NCBI GenBank assembly: GCA_937995825.1
Contig: CALKJO010000002.1
Span: 186,001-250,000 of the forward strand
Reading direction: 5' to 3'
Source of the DNA: an uncultured Anaerolineae bacterium
GTDB taxonomy: Bacteria; Chloroflexota; Anaerolineae; Aggregatilineales; Phototrophicaceae
DNA: 64,000 nt
Shown here in pieces: positions 21,901 through 30,166 of this stretch; positions within the stretch are counted from its first letter, which is position 1; each line of letters opens with the position of its first letter. The position numbers and the translations under genes were made by a program. Under the pieces are notes generated by a model. The model was not told where the DNA came from, made no database searches, and saw only the letters and a list, made by a program, of their open reading frames with translations.

Positions 21901-22875
21901 GGTGCGCACTGTCATCGGCACGGGGTTATCCCCATGCAGCCGCTGATTGAGCTTGTAACGTCCGACGCGCTCCAGGTCATAGCGGCGCTGGTCGAACAAC
22001 TGGGTTTCCAGATATTCGCGCGCGTTGTCCAAGGTCGGCGGGTCGCCGGGGCGCATCTTCTTGTAGAACTCGATCAGCGCCGCCTGCGAGACGGTCTGCT
22101 CCTTCTTGCCGCCCGTCTCCCACTGCGGTTCCTGCTTGATCGTGTTGAGGACGAAGGGCAGAAGCGGATCCGTGTCGACATGCTCATAAAGCGCGACGAT
22201 CTCCTCCGTTGTGCCGTACTGCAGCGGCGACATCTCCGGCGGCAGCGCATCCTTGACCGCCGCCAGCGCGCGCAGCAGCACCGTCACCGGCACGGTGCGC
22301 TTGCGGTTGAATTTGATCGTCAGGTAGTTGTTCTTGCGCGTCTCAAATTCCATCCACGCGCCGCGATCGGGAATCAGCTTGGCGCTTGCCAGCGCGCGCC
22401 CGGTCGTCCGCTCCGGCTCAGCATCGAAATACACGCCCGGAGAGCGAATCAACTGGCTCACCACCACGCGCTCCGTGCCGTTGATGATGAACGTGCCTTT
22501 TTCGGTCATGATCGGGAAATCACCGAGGTAGATATCGGTGCGAGTGATCTCGTCGATCTCTTTATTGACCAGCGCGACCCGAATATGCAGCGGCGCGGCA
22601 TACGACATGTCGCGCTCGAGGCAGATTTCTTCCGTGTGTTTCGGCTCATCGAACCAGTAGGTCAAGCCCAGCTCTTTAGCTTCGCGGCTCGTGCCTGGAA
22701 AGTAGAGTTTCAGATTGCCATTGTAGCTTTCAATCGGGTTGATCTCGTCGAAAAGCTCGGCTAAGCCCTCTTTGACAAACCATTCAAACGACTGAAGCTG
22801 CACTTCGATCAGCGACGGCAGTTCCTGTACATCTGGCGTTCGCCCGTAACTTTTGATATGCTGATAACGTGGCAA
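18904..22875 (-). CDS. rpoB: DNA-directed RNA polymerase beta subunit
   Basis: 1323 aa, full length for a short-type bacterial beta subunit. Recognised by [19 protein letters not shown] near the N-terminus, the rifampicin region [106 protein letters not shown] and a short Gln/Ser/Asn-rich tail. Compared with E. coli, position 516 is Glu and 529 is Thr. Neither rplJ/rplL upstream nor rpoC downstream is present: livG follows after 132 bases. A good promoter lies at 23029-23058, giving a leader of about 150 nt. Confidence 0.98.
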   Translation of the reverse strand: MPRYQHIKSYGRTPDVQELPSLIEVQLQSFEWFVKEGLAELFDEINPIESYNGNLKLYFPGTSREAKELGLTYWFDEPKHTEEICLERDMSYAAPLHIRVALVNKEIDEITRTDIYLGDFPIMTEKGTFIINGTERVVVSQLIRSPGVYFDAEPERTTGRALASAKLIPDRGAWMEFETRKNNYLTIKFNRKRTVPVTVLLRALAAVKDALPPEMSPLQYGTTEEIVALYEHVDTDPLLPFVLNTIKQEPQWETGGKKEQTVSQAALIEFYKKMRPGDPPTLDNAREYLETQLFDQRRYDLERVGRYKLNQRLHGDNPVPMTVRTVTKSDIVKLVERMIMINTGRVGKDDIDHLGNRRVKTVGELIQNKLRIGLRRTERVVKERMSIREDETPTPGNLVNIRPIVAAIREFFGSSQLSQFMEQTNPLAELTHKRTLSALGPGGLRRERAGFDVRDVHHSHYGRICPIETPEGPNIGLIGRLASYARVNEFGFIETPYREVKKWLPPTDPELIGRKLREDVENKNGDVIAEEGAVVTEKLAAALAKAGIEQVPVVPFITGEIIYMSADREDNFVVAQANSPLDERRQFVSDRVSARHDQKFLTVPARRIDLMDVAPRQIVGISAALIPFLEHDDANRALMGSNMQRQAVPLLQPDVPIVSTGMERQAAYDSGQVLVSDVDGEAISVQGDRIVIRTASGEDRIYRLRKYNRSNQSTCVDQRPIISKGQHIRKGDVIADSSSTHLGALALGHDVLAVFLSWSGGNYEDALLISEDLLRQDKFTSIHIEKHEVEARDTKLGPEEITYDIPNIGEDALKDLDEFGIVRIGAEVGPNDILVGKITPKGEKELSPEEKLLRAIFGEKAREVKDSSLRLPHGEKGKVVDVKTFTREEHPDLPAGVEKMVRVAVAQKRKLTVGDKMAGRHGNKGVISKIVPIEDMPYLEDGRPVEIILNPLGVPGRMNIGQVLEIHLGWAADRLGFRAITPVFDGAKEDEIQAELGRAWLIDRAWDDIGERAWAWVKQYDYPTTDLEDDIEVRRLYIYEWIGKDGRYDLEQLQFDLVYARRAVVTEWLREKGYDPDSILMWDTVGLDLAERKRRDHNALTVSLREWMLWCDPGVELPPDDVQGKDLYPYANQVMFDTGNPVPHYGKQTLYDGRTGEKYDQPVTVGIMHMLKLAHLVEDKVHARSTGPYSLVTQQPLGGKAQFGGQRFGEMEVWALEAYGAAYTLQEMLTVKSDDVLGRVKTYEAIIKGEPIEEPGIPTSFRVLVKELQSLGLAVEAISDTGDVIRFGKEDERAQGGASQNASQSKQSQNATPTLGFTSAGDM

Positions 22876-23028
22876 AGCACCGCTCCTCGTCTACATCCGT
22901 TGTTGACTGAGAATCAAAAGCCGAGGCGGAGAACCGACTCACCCCGCATCGCCTGCTCAAAATACATGAATGGGCTTGAAGACTGCATCCTACCTGTGGC
23001 GGAGATTAGGTTGATCTAGCAACTTCCT

Positions 23029-23058
23029 ATTGTATATCATCTTGCTTTTAAAAGTCAA
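23029..23058 (-). promoter_or_regulatory. rpoB promoter
   Basis: On the minus strand TTGACT (23058-23053), 18-base spacer, TACAAT (23034-23029). Close to the sigma70-type consensus and located in an AT-rich patch before rpoB, so rpoB has its own promoter rather than depending on a ribosomal protein operon. Confidence 0.7.
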
Positions 23059-23139
23059 CAGGCGGAATTCAGCGGACATGCCTGAAGATCGAACCGGCTC
23101 TGTGCTGGACGATATGTCTCGGATGAGAACAGCGCCGCC

Positions 23140-23967
23140 TCACAGCAGATCATGAACGGCGTCGCTGGTATAGCCGACAATCGCCCGCGTGCCTGGAGCG
23201 GGCAGCGCCTGCGGCGGGTAATCCTCACTGACCGGGATGAGCGCGACGCCGTCGATCCGCTTGCGACTGGCGGGCGACTGAAATTCGTAATCGAGAAACA
23301 AGACCAGCGCGTTCGTGTCCTGCTCCCGATACAGCTCCGCCTTGACCACCAAGCCTTCGACCGGGGTCACGCCGCTGTCCGATGTCGCCGTCACATAGGC
23401 GGTCAGATCGCGTTCGCGCTCGACCACGAAGATCGGCTGCTCATCGCCTTTGACCCACCTTCTCGGCGCGGCGATCAGCGTCCCATAGCGCGGGGCGCGG
23501 CGCAGAAAATCATGGACGGACACCGGCTCTTTGCCATCGATCAGGCGGGCGGCGCGCTCAGCATCGCCGCCGAGAATTTTCATCAACAGCGCAAGCGTGA
23601 TGGCGCGGCGGTCGCTGCGCGGCGCTGTAGGCAGGTCGGCGGCGGGCGGCGCAGCCAGCGCGTTCAGATCGGGCAGGTCGAGCGGCTCGTCATGCAGCAG
23701 AGCGTTCAGGTCGGGTTCAGGCAGGCACGCCGCGGGCGTGCTGGGCGGGTCAGCGCTGATCGGCTGCGCTGTCCCGCAGGCGATGCACAAGCCCTGATGG
23801 GCGAAGTTGAGCATCCCGCACGCCGGGCATTCCCAGACGTTCTCGGCGAGCGGCGCGAGCGGCGCGCTCCGCTGCATCGTGCCGCAGACGATACAGCGCC
23901 GCTGATGTTCATAGTTGATCATGCCGCAGCGGTGGCATTCCCAGGTCGGGATGGCTTCGGTCAGCAC
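23140..23967 (-). CDS. Double zinc-ribbon (RanBP2-like) protein of unknown function
   Basis: 275 aa. Two N-terminal W-x-C-x2-C-x10-C-x2-C ribbons (~9-28 and ~45-65), each with an Asn after the first knuckle as in RanBP2-type fingers, a low-complexity Leu/Asp/Pro linker (~70-115), then a ~150-residue C-terminal domain with no motif I recognise (FLRRAPRYGTLIAA, YVTATSD, RKRIDGVALIPVSEDYPP). GTG 23967 is used because AGGAG lies nine bases upstream; an ATG nearby is out of frame. It sits between serS and rpoB on the same strand. Possible protein- or nucleic-acid-binding adaptor, not provable from sequence. Confidence 0.7.
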   Translation of the reverse strand: MLTEAIPTWECHRCGMINYEHQRRCIVCGTMQRSAPLAPLAENVWECPACGMLNFAHQGLCIACGTAQPISADPPSTPAACLPEPDLNALLHDEPLDLPDLNALAAPPAADLPTAPRSDRRAITLALLMKILGGDAERAARLIDGKEPVSVHDFLRRAPRYGTLIAAPRRWVKGDEQPIFVVERERDLTAYVTATSDSGVTPVEGLVVKAELYREQDTNALVLFLDYEFQSPASRKRIDGVALIPVSEDYPPQALPAPGTRAIVGYTSDAVHDLL

Positions 23968-24058
23968 AGCGCATCACTCCTAATTCATCCGTCGTTTGTA
24001 TACATATAGAGTACGAACTGCGCTGGCTGAATGTTCTAATTCGCTGACCACTGCGGGG

Positions 24059-25465
24059 TCAGCTGGCGATCACCGCCTGCCCACCCAGATACGGGCGCAG
24101 CGCCTCCGGCACGCGCACCGTCCCGTCTGCCTGCTGGTAATTTTCCAGAATGGCGATGATCACGCGCGAAGTCGCCAAGCCGCTGCCATTCAGCGTGTGG
24201 ACGAAGCGGGTTCGCTTGCCCTCTTTCGGGCGGTAGCGGATGTTGGCGCGCCGCGCCTGAAAATCCTCCGTGTTGCTGCATGAGCTGACTTCCAACCATT
24301 CGCCGCACCCCGGCGACCAGACTTCAATGTCGTATTTCTTCGACGCGCTGAAGCCCAGATCGCCGCTGACGATCTCCAGCCGGCGGAAGGGCAGCTTGAG
24401 CGCTCGGCACACGTCCGACGCTGCCTCAGTCAGCGACTCCAGTTCGGCATAGCTGGTCTCTGGCGTGGTGAACTTGTACAGCTCGACCTTCTCAAACTGA
24501 TGCACGCGCTTGATCCCGCGCACATCGCGCCCTGCTGACGCCCGTTCGCGCCGGAAACACGGTGAATGCGCGCAGTAGTAGAGCGGAAGCTGATCTTCTT
24601 CGAGAATCTCATCCCGATGCAGATTCGTCAGCGCAACTTCGGAGGTGGGGATGAAATATACGTCCGCTTCAGGATCGTGATAGACCTGCTCGCGAAATTT
24701 CGGGAACTGCCCCGCCCCGATCAGGCTCTCCTCGCGCACCATGAACGGAATGTAGACCTCGGTGAAACCGTGCTGACGCGCCAGGTCAAGATACAGGCTG
24801 ATCAGCGCCCGCTGCAGGCGCGCCCCGCCGCCTTTCAGCACATAGCCGCGCGACCCGGCGATCTTGATCCCGCGCTCAAAGTCGATGATGTCCAGCGCGG
24901 GCCCGATTTCCCAGTGCGGCTTCGGCTCGAAGTCGAATTCGTAGAATTCCCCCTCCGGCGTCCAGGCGATGTTGCTGGCTTCGCTCTCGAACACCGGCAC
25001 GCTCTCATGCGGCAGATTGGGAATCCAGAGCATTTCGCGCTCCAATTCCGCCTCGACCTCGCGAAGCTGCGCATTGAAGCCCTCGACGCGCTCGCCCATT
25101 GCGCCGAGCGCCTGATTGAGCGCGTCCAGCGCGCCGGAGTCGGCGACGGCAGCGACAGCGGGTTTATCGGTCAGCAGCGCCGCGGCGGCGTCGTAGTCCG
25201 CGTTCCGGATCAGGTCGGCAGCGCGGGCGGCAAGCGCGTTTTTCTGCGCCTCATCGAGCTTTTTATCCCCGCGCAGCATCCCGACGGCTTTGTTGAGCTT
25301 GTTGCGCGCCGCCTGCGTGCGCTCGGACTCAGTCAGCAGGGCGCGGCGGCGCGCGTCGAGCGCGATGATGGCGTCGATGCGCTCGACGGCAGCAGCGTCA
25401 AAGAGCTTGCCGATCTGCGCTTTGACCCAGTCTGGCTGTTCGCGGATCAGGGCGATGTCGATCAT
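24059..25465 (-). CDS. serS: Seryl-tRNA synthetase
   Basis: 468 aa, slightly long for bacterial SerRS (~420-430). N-terminal tRNA-binding coiled coil (~1-120), then the class II catalytic core: motif 1 around RALISLYLDLARQHGFTEV, motif 2 with CFRRERASAGRDVRGIKRVHQFEKVE-type sequence (positions 24490-24565), and motif 3 in HTLNGSGLATSRVIIAILEN. It charges tRNA-Ser (and would charge tRNA-Sec). The upstream space is only 52 bases, so no T-box leader fits; it is likely co-transcribed with the C39-like gene. Confidence 0.97.
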   Translation of the reverse strand: MIDIALIREQPDWVKAQIGKLFDAAAVERIDAIIALDARRRALLTESERTQAARNKLNKAVGMLRGDKKLDEAQKNALAARAADLIRNADYDAAAALLTDKPAVAAVADSGALDALNQALGAMGERVEGFNAQLREVEAELEREMLWIPNLPHESVPVFESEASNIAWTPEGEFYEFDFEPKPHWEIGPALDIIDFERGIKIAGSRGYVLKGGGARLQRALISLYLDLARQHGFTEVYIPFMVREESLIGAGQFPKFREQVYHDPEADVYFIPTSEVALTNLHRDEILEEDQLPLYYCAHSPCFRRERASAGRDVRGIKRVHQFEKVELYKFTTPETSYAELESLTEAASDVCRALKLPFRRLEIVSGDLGFSASKKYDIEVWSPGCGEWLEVSSCSNTEDFQARRANIRYRPKEGKRTRFVHTLNGSGLATSRVIIAILENYQQADGTVRVPEALRPYLGGQAVIAS

Positions 25466-25517
25466 GATGCTGTCCTATGGGTACGAATCGAGTCGGATCG
25501 AGAAATTCGGATCACGC

Positions 25518-26546
25518 TCACCCGCCCTGCACACGGGCGCGGGCTTCGCGGGCGGGCGTGAAATTCGGGTTGAACGCAATCGCTCCGTTGAAATTGTTGA
25601 TGGCGCGCTCGGTCTCGCCGCGCGCGGCGCGCGCCAGACCGCCGTAGTAATAGGTCTCCTCGACGTACTGCCCGCCGCCGTCGTCGAGCTTGGCGCGTGC
25701 CAGCGCGAGCATGTCGTCATAGCGCCCGACGTGGTAATACGCCTCATAAATCCCGAACTGATACCAGAGCATCCGCCAGGGCAGCCCGATCTCACGGGCG
25801 CGGTCATAGGCGGTTGCTGCCTCGACATACATCCCCAGCCCGACTAGGCTCGTCCCCATGTTGAACCAGGCGAACGGGTCATCGGGGTTGGCGATGGCTT
25901 CGCTTTGCGCGGCGCGGAAGGCGTTGGCGTAGTTTTGGGTCGGGTCGGCGTCCGCGCCGAGCAGCGCCAAAACCCGACTCTCCGACGCCGCCGGATACAG
26001 CACGATATAGAGCCGGTTGAAATGCCGCCAGAAGGCATCGAAGTAATCGTAGGGATAGCTGTAGTCGGGTCCGTTGAAGCTGTCCTGCGTCAGGAACACG
26101 CCGCGCCCATCATCCCAGCCCGTGACCAGCAGGTAATGTCCCATCCAGCCCTGATTGTCCTGCGGCGGATCGTAGCCTGCTTCGACCAGCACCGGAAAAC
26201 TGTTGTTCAGCAGGGTTTTGATCAGCTGCATCGTCCCGCCGTAACGATAGAGCGCGCGCAGCGTTGTCCCGGAATGCTCATTGATATATGCCACCATCTG
26301 CCAGGGACTGACATTCTTATCCTCCGAGTTCGGCTTGAGCCACTGCGCCGCCGGATACTGGTCGGCGGGATAGCCGAAATAGGTCATGCCCATCGTCAGC
26401 GTGGCGGGTCCGCAGTTATTCCAGTCCTGATAGATATGGGTCACCCCGGTCAGTTGGAAGAAAGGCGGCTGTGCAGCGGCGGGACGGGCACTCAGCGCGA
26501 TCAAGCCCGCCATCGCGATCAGGGAAAGACGAATCACCACCGACAT
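25518..26546 (-). CDS. Secreted C39-like cysteine peptidase domain protein with TPR-like repeats
   Basis: About 342 aa from ATG 26546. Signal peptide MSVVIRLSLIAMAGLIALSA ending ARPAAAQ, then a papain-like C39_2 domain: YQDWNNCGPATLTMGMTYFG (nucleophile Cys), MGHYLLVTGWDDGRGVFLTQDSF (His and Asp), and two or three TPR-like helical pairs toward the C-terminus (DPFAWFNMGTSLVGLGMY, YYGGLARAARGETERAINNF). It probably cleaves peptides outside the membrane. The longer frame to 26648 is rejected because the promoter at 26583-26610 lies inside it. Confidence 0.82.
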   Translation of the reverse strand: MSVVIRLSLIAMAGLIALSARPAAAQPPFFQLTGVTHIYQDWNNCGPATLTMGMTYFGYPADQYPAAQWLKPNSEDKNVSPWQMVAYINEHSGTTLRALYRYGGTMQLIKTLLNNSFPVLVEAGYDPPQDNQGWMGHYLLVTGWDDGRGVFLTQDSFNGPDYSYPYDYFDAFWRHFNRLYIVLYPAASESRVLALLGADADPTQNYANAFRAAQSEAIANPDDPFAWFNMGTSLVGLGMYVEAATAYDRAREIGLPWRMLWYQFGIYEAYYHVGRYDDMLALARAKLDDGGGQYVEETYYYGGLARAARGETERAINNFNGAIAFNPNFTPAREARARVQGG

Positions 26547-26582
26547 CGAACGTTCTCGCTTGCTATGCTTGCAGTGTTTATA

Positions 26583-26610
26583 ATTATACTCTCCCGATCC
26601 GCCGCGTGAA
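26583..26610 (-). promoter_or_regulatory. Promoter of the C39-like peptidase gene (and perhaps serS)
   Basis: Minus-strand TTCACG (26610-26605), 16-base spacer, perfect TATAAT (26588-26583), about 37 bases before ATG 26546. Confidence 0.6.
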
Positions 26611-26644
26611 CGCCGAAATCCCGCTCGCTGCCACGGCGGCGGAC

Positions 26645-27280
26645 TCATCCCGTATCCGCTGTGACCATTTCCGCGACCAGATCGAGGATGGCGTCCTCGT
26701 TTGGCAGTTCACGCTGCCAGAGCAGCGCCGGATCGAGCGCGAAGCCAGGCAGCAGATTGGAGACCAGCTTTCCCTGTCTCATCGGCAGCCGAGCATATTT
26801 GCCGTCCTCGTCCAGCGCGTAAATGTCGGCTGCTCGCCGCGCCGGATCGAACAGCCAGTATTCCGTCACGCCCGCCGCTTCATATTCGTTGAATTTCGTC
26901 TCGTAATCGCGCCCAACGCTCTCCGGCGATACGATCTCGATGCAGATGTCCGGCGCGCCGTCGAAATAGGTGGGTTTCATGCGGTCGGCGTTAGCGCTCA
27001 GGACGACCATTAAATCCGGCTCTCGGGCGCGGCTCAGCTCGCTCAGCTTGATCGGATAACCACCTGGCTTGACCACGCCGAGTTTCGTCCGATTGAGAAA
27101 AAACCGCAGCAAGAGATACAGGAATCCGAACATCTCAACGTGAATTAAGCTCACCGGCATCAGCTTCTCCACCCTGCCATCGACCCATTCAACGCGCCCC
27201 TCATGACCCAGCTTGAGATACTCCTCGAAGCTGACGCGCTCGTCGGTCGTGGATTCATCGATGGCTTTCTGAGGCGTCAT
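26645..27280 (-). CDS. Uma2-family (DUF820) protein
   Basis: 211 aa. Matches the Uma2 restriction-endonuclease-like fold: SFEEYLKLGHEGRVEWVDGRVE at the N-terminus, REPDLMVV (catalytic-type Asp), PDICIEIVSPESVGRDYETKFNEYEAAGVTEYWLFDP (E-x-K core) and a closing strand region. The PD-(D/E)XK residues appear intact. The biological role of Uma2 proteins is unknown; they are abundant in Cyanobacteria and Chloroflexi. Its start overlaps the stop of the ABC-F gene by four bases, so the two are translated from one message. Confidence 0.88.
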   Translation of the reverse strand: MTPQKAIDESTTDERVSFEEYLKLGHEGRVEWVDGRVEKLMPVSLIHVEMFGFLYLLLRFFLNRTKLGVVKPGGYPIKLSELSRAREPDLMVVLSANADRMKPTYFDGAPDICIEIVSPESVGRDYETKFNEYEAAGVTEYWLFDPARRAADIYALDEDGKYARLPMRQGKLVSNLLPGFALDPALLWQRELPNEDAILDLVAEMVTADTG

Positions 27281-29169
27281 CGCTCGTCCTCCTCATCGAT
27301 CAGCACTTCCCATTCTACCATCGCGGCGTGCAGCGCCTCCTCAGCCGCCGCATAGTCCGCGCCGAGCGCTGCGACTCGCTCGGCGTCGGCGGTTCCGCCG
27401 CTGAGTTCGGTCTGGATCGCCTTCAGCCGCGCTTCCAGAGCGTGGATTTCGCCTTCTAGCGCCGCCAGCCGCTTCCTGCGCTGATACGGATTGAGTCCGC
27501 TGCGGGGCTTTTTGCCGCTGCTGCCGCCGTTTTTCGGCGCGGACGCAGGTTCTGGCGCGGACGCGGCGCGCTGGCGCTCGCGCCATGCCAGATACTCGCT
27601 GTATGTCCCCTTGAAAACATCCAGCCGACCGTTGGCGACCGCCCAAATTTGCGTTGCCAGCGCCTCGACCAGATAGCGATCATGGCTAACCAGCACGATC
27701 GTCCCCGCAAAATCGGTCAGCACCGCCTGTAAGACCTCCTGGCTGGCGATGTCAAGATGGTTGGTCGGCTCGTCGAGCAGAAGCAGGTTCGCGCCCTCCA
27801 ATGCCAGCTTCGCCAGCGCCAGCCGCCCGCGCTCCCCGCCGGACAATGTGTCCACCGTGCGGAAGGCGTCGTCGTCGCTGAATAGATATGACCCCAGATA
27901 CGCCCGCGCCGCGCTGATCGGCATCTCCTGCGACGCGAAAATCTCGTCGATCAGGGTGTTTTTTGGGTTGAGCGCCTCGTGCGCCTGCGCAAAATAGCCG
28001 ATCTTGACCGACGCGCCGATTTTCGCCTCCCCTGCCAGCGGCGGGATGTCGCCCAGGATGGTCTTGATGAAGGTGCTTTTGCCCGCGCCGTTGGGTCCGA
28101 TCAGGGCAGCGGCTTCGCCGCGCCGCAGCGTGATGTCCGGCGCATCGAACAGGGTTTTGTCGGGATAGCCGACGCGCAGCTCGCGCGTCATGATCACCTG
28201 CTCGCCGCTGCGCCCGCTCTCCGCCAGCCGCAGCGTCAGATCGCGGCGCGCGCGCGGACGGCGGACTAACTCATCGCGCTTGAGCCGTTCCAGGCGCGTC
28301 CGGCGTCCTTTTGCCTGGCGCGTGTTCTGCCCGGCGATATTGCGGCGGATATAGTCCTCTTCTTTGGCGATGAACGCCTGCTGCGCCTCATACTCCTTCC
28401 ACAGGCGCTCATGCCGCTCTGCGCGCTGCTGGACGTAGTGGCTGTAATTGCCGCGATAGCGTTCGAGCGTCCCGAAGTCGAGTTCCCAGATCGTGTCGGC
28501 GACGGCGTCCATGAAATAGCGGTCATGGCTGACGACCAGGACTGCGCCCGGAAAGTCCTTGAGGTAGCCTTCCAGCCATTCGATGGCGCTGATGTCGAGA
28601 TGGTTGGTCGGCTCATCGAGCGCCAGCAGATCGGGCGCTTCGAGCAGCAGCCGCGCCAACAGCGCGCGCGTCTTCTGCCCGCCGGAGAGCTGGCTGAGTC
28701 TCATCTTGCCGTCTTCGGGCGCAAAGCCCAAGCCCTGCATGACCATCTTCAAGCGCGCTTCGTAGGTGTAGCCGCCGAGCGCCTCAAAGCGATCCTGCAA
28801 GTCGCCATAGCGCTCAAGCAGGGCGAGATCCTCAGGGCACGCGGCGATCTCCTCCGCCAGCGCGCCCAGATCGGCTTCCAAGGCGCGCAGCCCCGCTAGC
28901 CCCGCCAACAGTTCGTCGCGCAGCGTGTGCGCCCCGTCCAGCGCCGGACGCTGCGGCAGGAATCCCACGCGCACCGCCCGCGCCCGCGTCACGCTCCCCG
29001 CTGACGGCGGCTCGATGCCGAGCAGGATGTGCAGCAGCGTCGTCTTGCCCGCGCCGTTGGGTCCGACCAGCGCGATGCGCGCGCGATGCGGCACTTCGAC
29101 CGTCACGCCGCTGAAAATCTCGTCCGCTCCGAACGACTTCGCCAGATTGACCCCGGTTAGTATCGACAT
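27277..29169 (-). CDS. ABC-F family ATPase
   Basis: 630 aa. Two fused ABC ATPase domains without membrane segments: Walker A GPNGAGKTTLLHI, signature LSGGQKTRALLARLL, Walker B LLALDEPTNHLD; second copy GPNGAGKSTFIK, LSGGERGRLALAKLA, LLLLDEPTNHLD. Both carry the SHDRYF/L switch His. Between them is a charged helical linker (about 80 residues), and a C-terminal coiled coil (~555-630) follows a basic patch. ABC-F proteins act on the ribosome (translation factors of EttA/Uup/YdiF type or antibiotic protection). The long C-terminal coiled coil points to the Uup/YdiF side; resistance is not implied. Confidence 0.94.
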   Translation of the reverse strand: MSILTGVNLAKSFGADEIFSGVTVEVPHRARIALVGPNGAGKTTLLHILLGIEPPSAGSVTRARAVRVGFLPQRPALDGAHTLRDELLAGLAGLRALEADLGALAEEIAACPEDLALLERYGDLQDRFEALGGYTYEARLKMVMQGLGFAPEDGKMRLSQLSGGQKTRALLARLLLEAPDLLALDEPTNHLDISAIEWLEGYLKDFPGAVLVVSHDRYFMDAVADTIWELDFGTLERYRGNYSHYVQQRAERHERLWKEYEAQQAFIAKEEDYIRRNIAGQNTRQAKGRRTRLERLKRDELVRRPRARRDLTLRLAESGRSGEQVIMTRELRVGYPDKTLFDAPDITLRRGEAAALIGPNGAGKSTFIKTILGDIPPLAGEAKIGASVKIGYFAQAHEALNPKNTLIDEIFASQEMPISAARAYLGSYLFSDDDAFRTVDTLSGGERGRLALAKLALEGANLLLLDEPTNHLDIASQEVLQAVLTDFAGTIVLVSHDRYLVEALATQIWAVANGRLDVFKGTYSEYLAWRERQRAASAPEPASAPKNGGSSGKKPRSGLNPYQRRKRLAALEGEIHALEARLKAIQTELSGGTADAERVAALGADYAAAEEALHAAMVEWEVLIDEEDER

Positions 29170-29216
29170 CTCGCTCTTTCACCCTCATCGACGGCGCAGA
29201 CTATCCAGCGCCGCGC

Positions 29217-30128
29217 CTAATTCGCTCTGACGACACTCACGACATCGCGCGCGAGCCGCTCGATCCCCGCCAGATCGTCCAGATCGAGCCACTGGAGCAT
29301 GATCCGCTCGACGCCCGCATCTGCATATTCACCGAGTCGATCCACGATCTGGCTTGCCGTCCCGATCACCAGCTTGGCGGCGCGCTCGTCGTTGATCTGA
29401 GCGCGCCTCGTCTGGACTTTGGCGTCATCCGCCCCGAAGATGACCTGCGTCATGAGTGAGCGTTTGACGGCAGAACACGGACGCCCGCGCTCATCGAGCA
29501 GTTCATCCAGCCGCGCCGTGCGCTCGCGGAAATCGGCGGGGGAGAGGAATACCCCATTCCATTCATCGGCGTACTGCGCGACGAAGGGCAGCGTCTTATT
29601 CATGCCGTTGCCGCCGATCAAAATCGGCGTCCGGCGCTTCGGACGCGGCAGCAGCACCGCGCCGTCGAGCGAGAAATGTTTACCGGTGTAACTGACCGGT
29701 TCGCTCTGGTCGAACAGGCGCGTCGTGATCTCTAGCGCGTCCTGAAGCATCTCGAAGCGGGTCGGCACGTCATAAAACGGGATGCCATACTGCCGATGTT
29801 CGCGCTCATGCCAGCCTGTCCCCAAGCCCAAAACCAGTCGTCCGCCGCTCAGATCATCGACGGCGGCTGCCATGCGCGCCGTCAGCGCCGGATGGCGAAA
29901 CGTCGTCGGGCTGACCAGGGGTCCGAATTCGATCCGTGTGCTGTGCGACGCCGCATAAGTCAGCGAGACCCACGTCTCCAGCGAGTCGTAATCGGGGGGT
30001 CCGATGGTGTCGTGGTCGGAGCGAAAGACGCTGTCGAAGCCAAAATCCGCCGCCGCTTTCAAGATTCGATCCCAGCGCTCCCAGGTCAAACCGTACTGAC
30101 CTTCGAGCATCAATCCCACCGCGATCAT
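29217..30128 (-). CDS. LLM-class F420-dependent oxidoreductase
   Basis: 303 aa TIM-barrel luciferase-like monooxygenase fold: MLEGQYGLTWERWDRILKAAADFGFDSVFRSDH, GPLVSPTTFRHPALTARMAAAVDDLSGGR, LGLGTGWHEREH, and PILIGGNGMNKTLPFVAQYADEWN-type substrate wall (around 29560-29640). The pattern fits the coenzyme F420 subgroup seen in Chloroflexi and Actinobacteria. Substrate unknown. Same strand as the PucR gene, 38 bases downstream of it. Confidence 0.88.
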   Translation of the reverse strand: MIAVGLMLEGQYGLTWERWDRILKAAADFGFDSVFRSDHDTIGPPDYDSLETWVSLTYAASHSTRIEFGPLVSPTTFRHPALTARMAAAVDDLSGGRLVLGLGTGWHEREHRQYGIPFYDVPTRFEMLQDALEITTRLFDQSEPVSYTGKHFSLDGAVLLPRPKRRTPILIGGNGMNKTLPFVAQYADEWNGVFLSPADFRERTARLDELLDERGRPCSAVKRSLMTQVIFGADDAKVQTRRAQINDERAAKLVIGTASQIVDRLGEYADAGVERIMLQWLDLDDLAGIERLARDVVSVVRAN

Positions 30129-30166
30129 GGTTGTCCCTTTCGTTGGTCAAACAAGCCTAGCATACC

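Noticed and set aside
20695-22764. Long plus-strand frame opposite rpoB
   Set aside because: Mirror of rpoB codon usage; composition rich in Arg, His and Gln and no motif.
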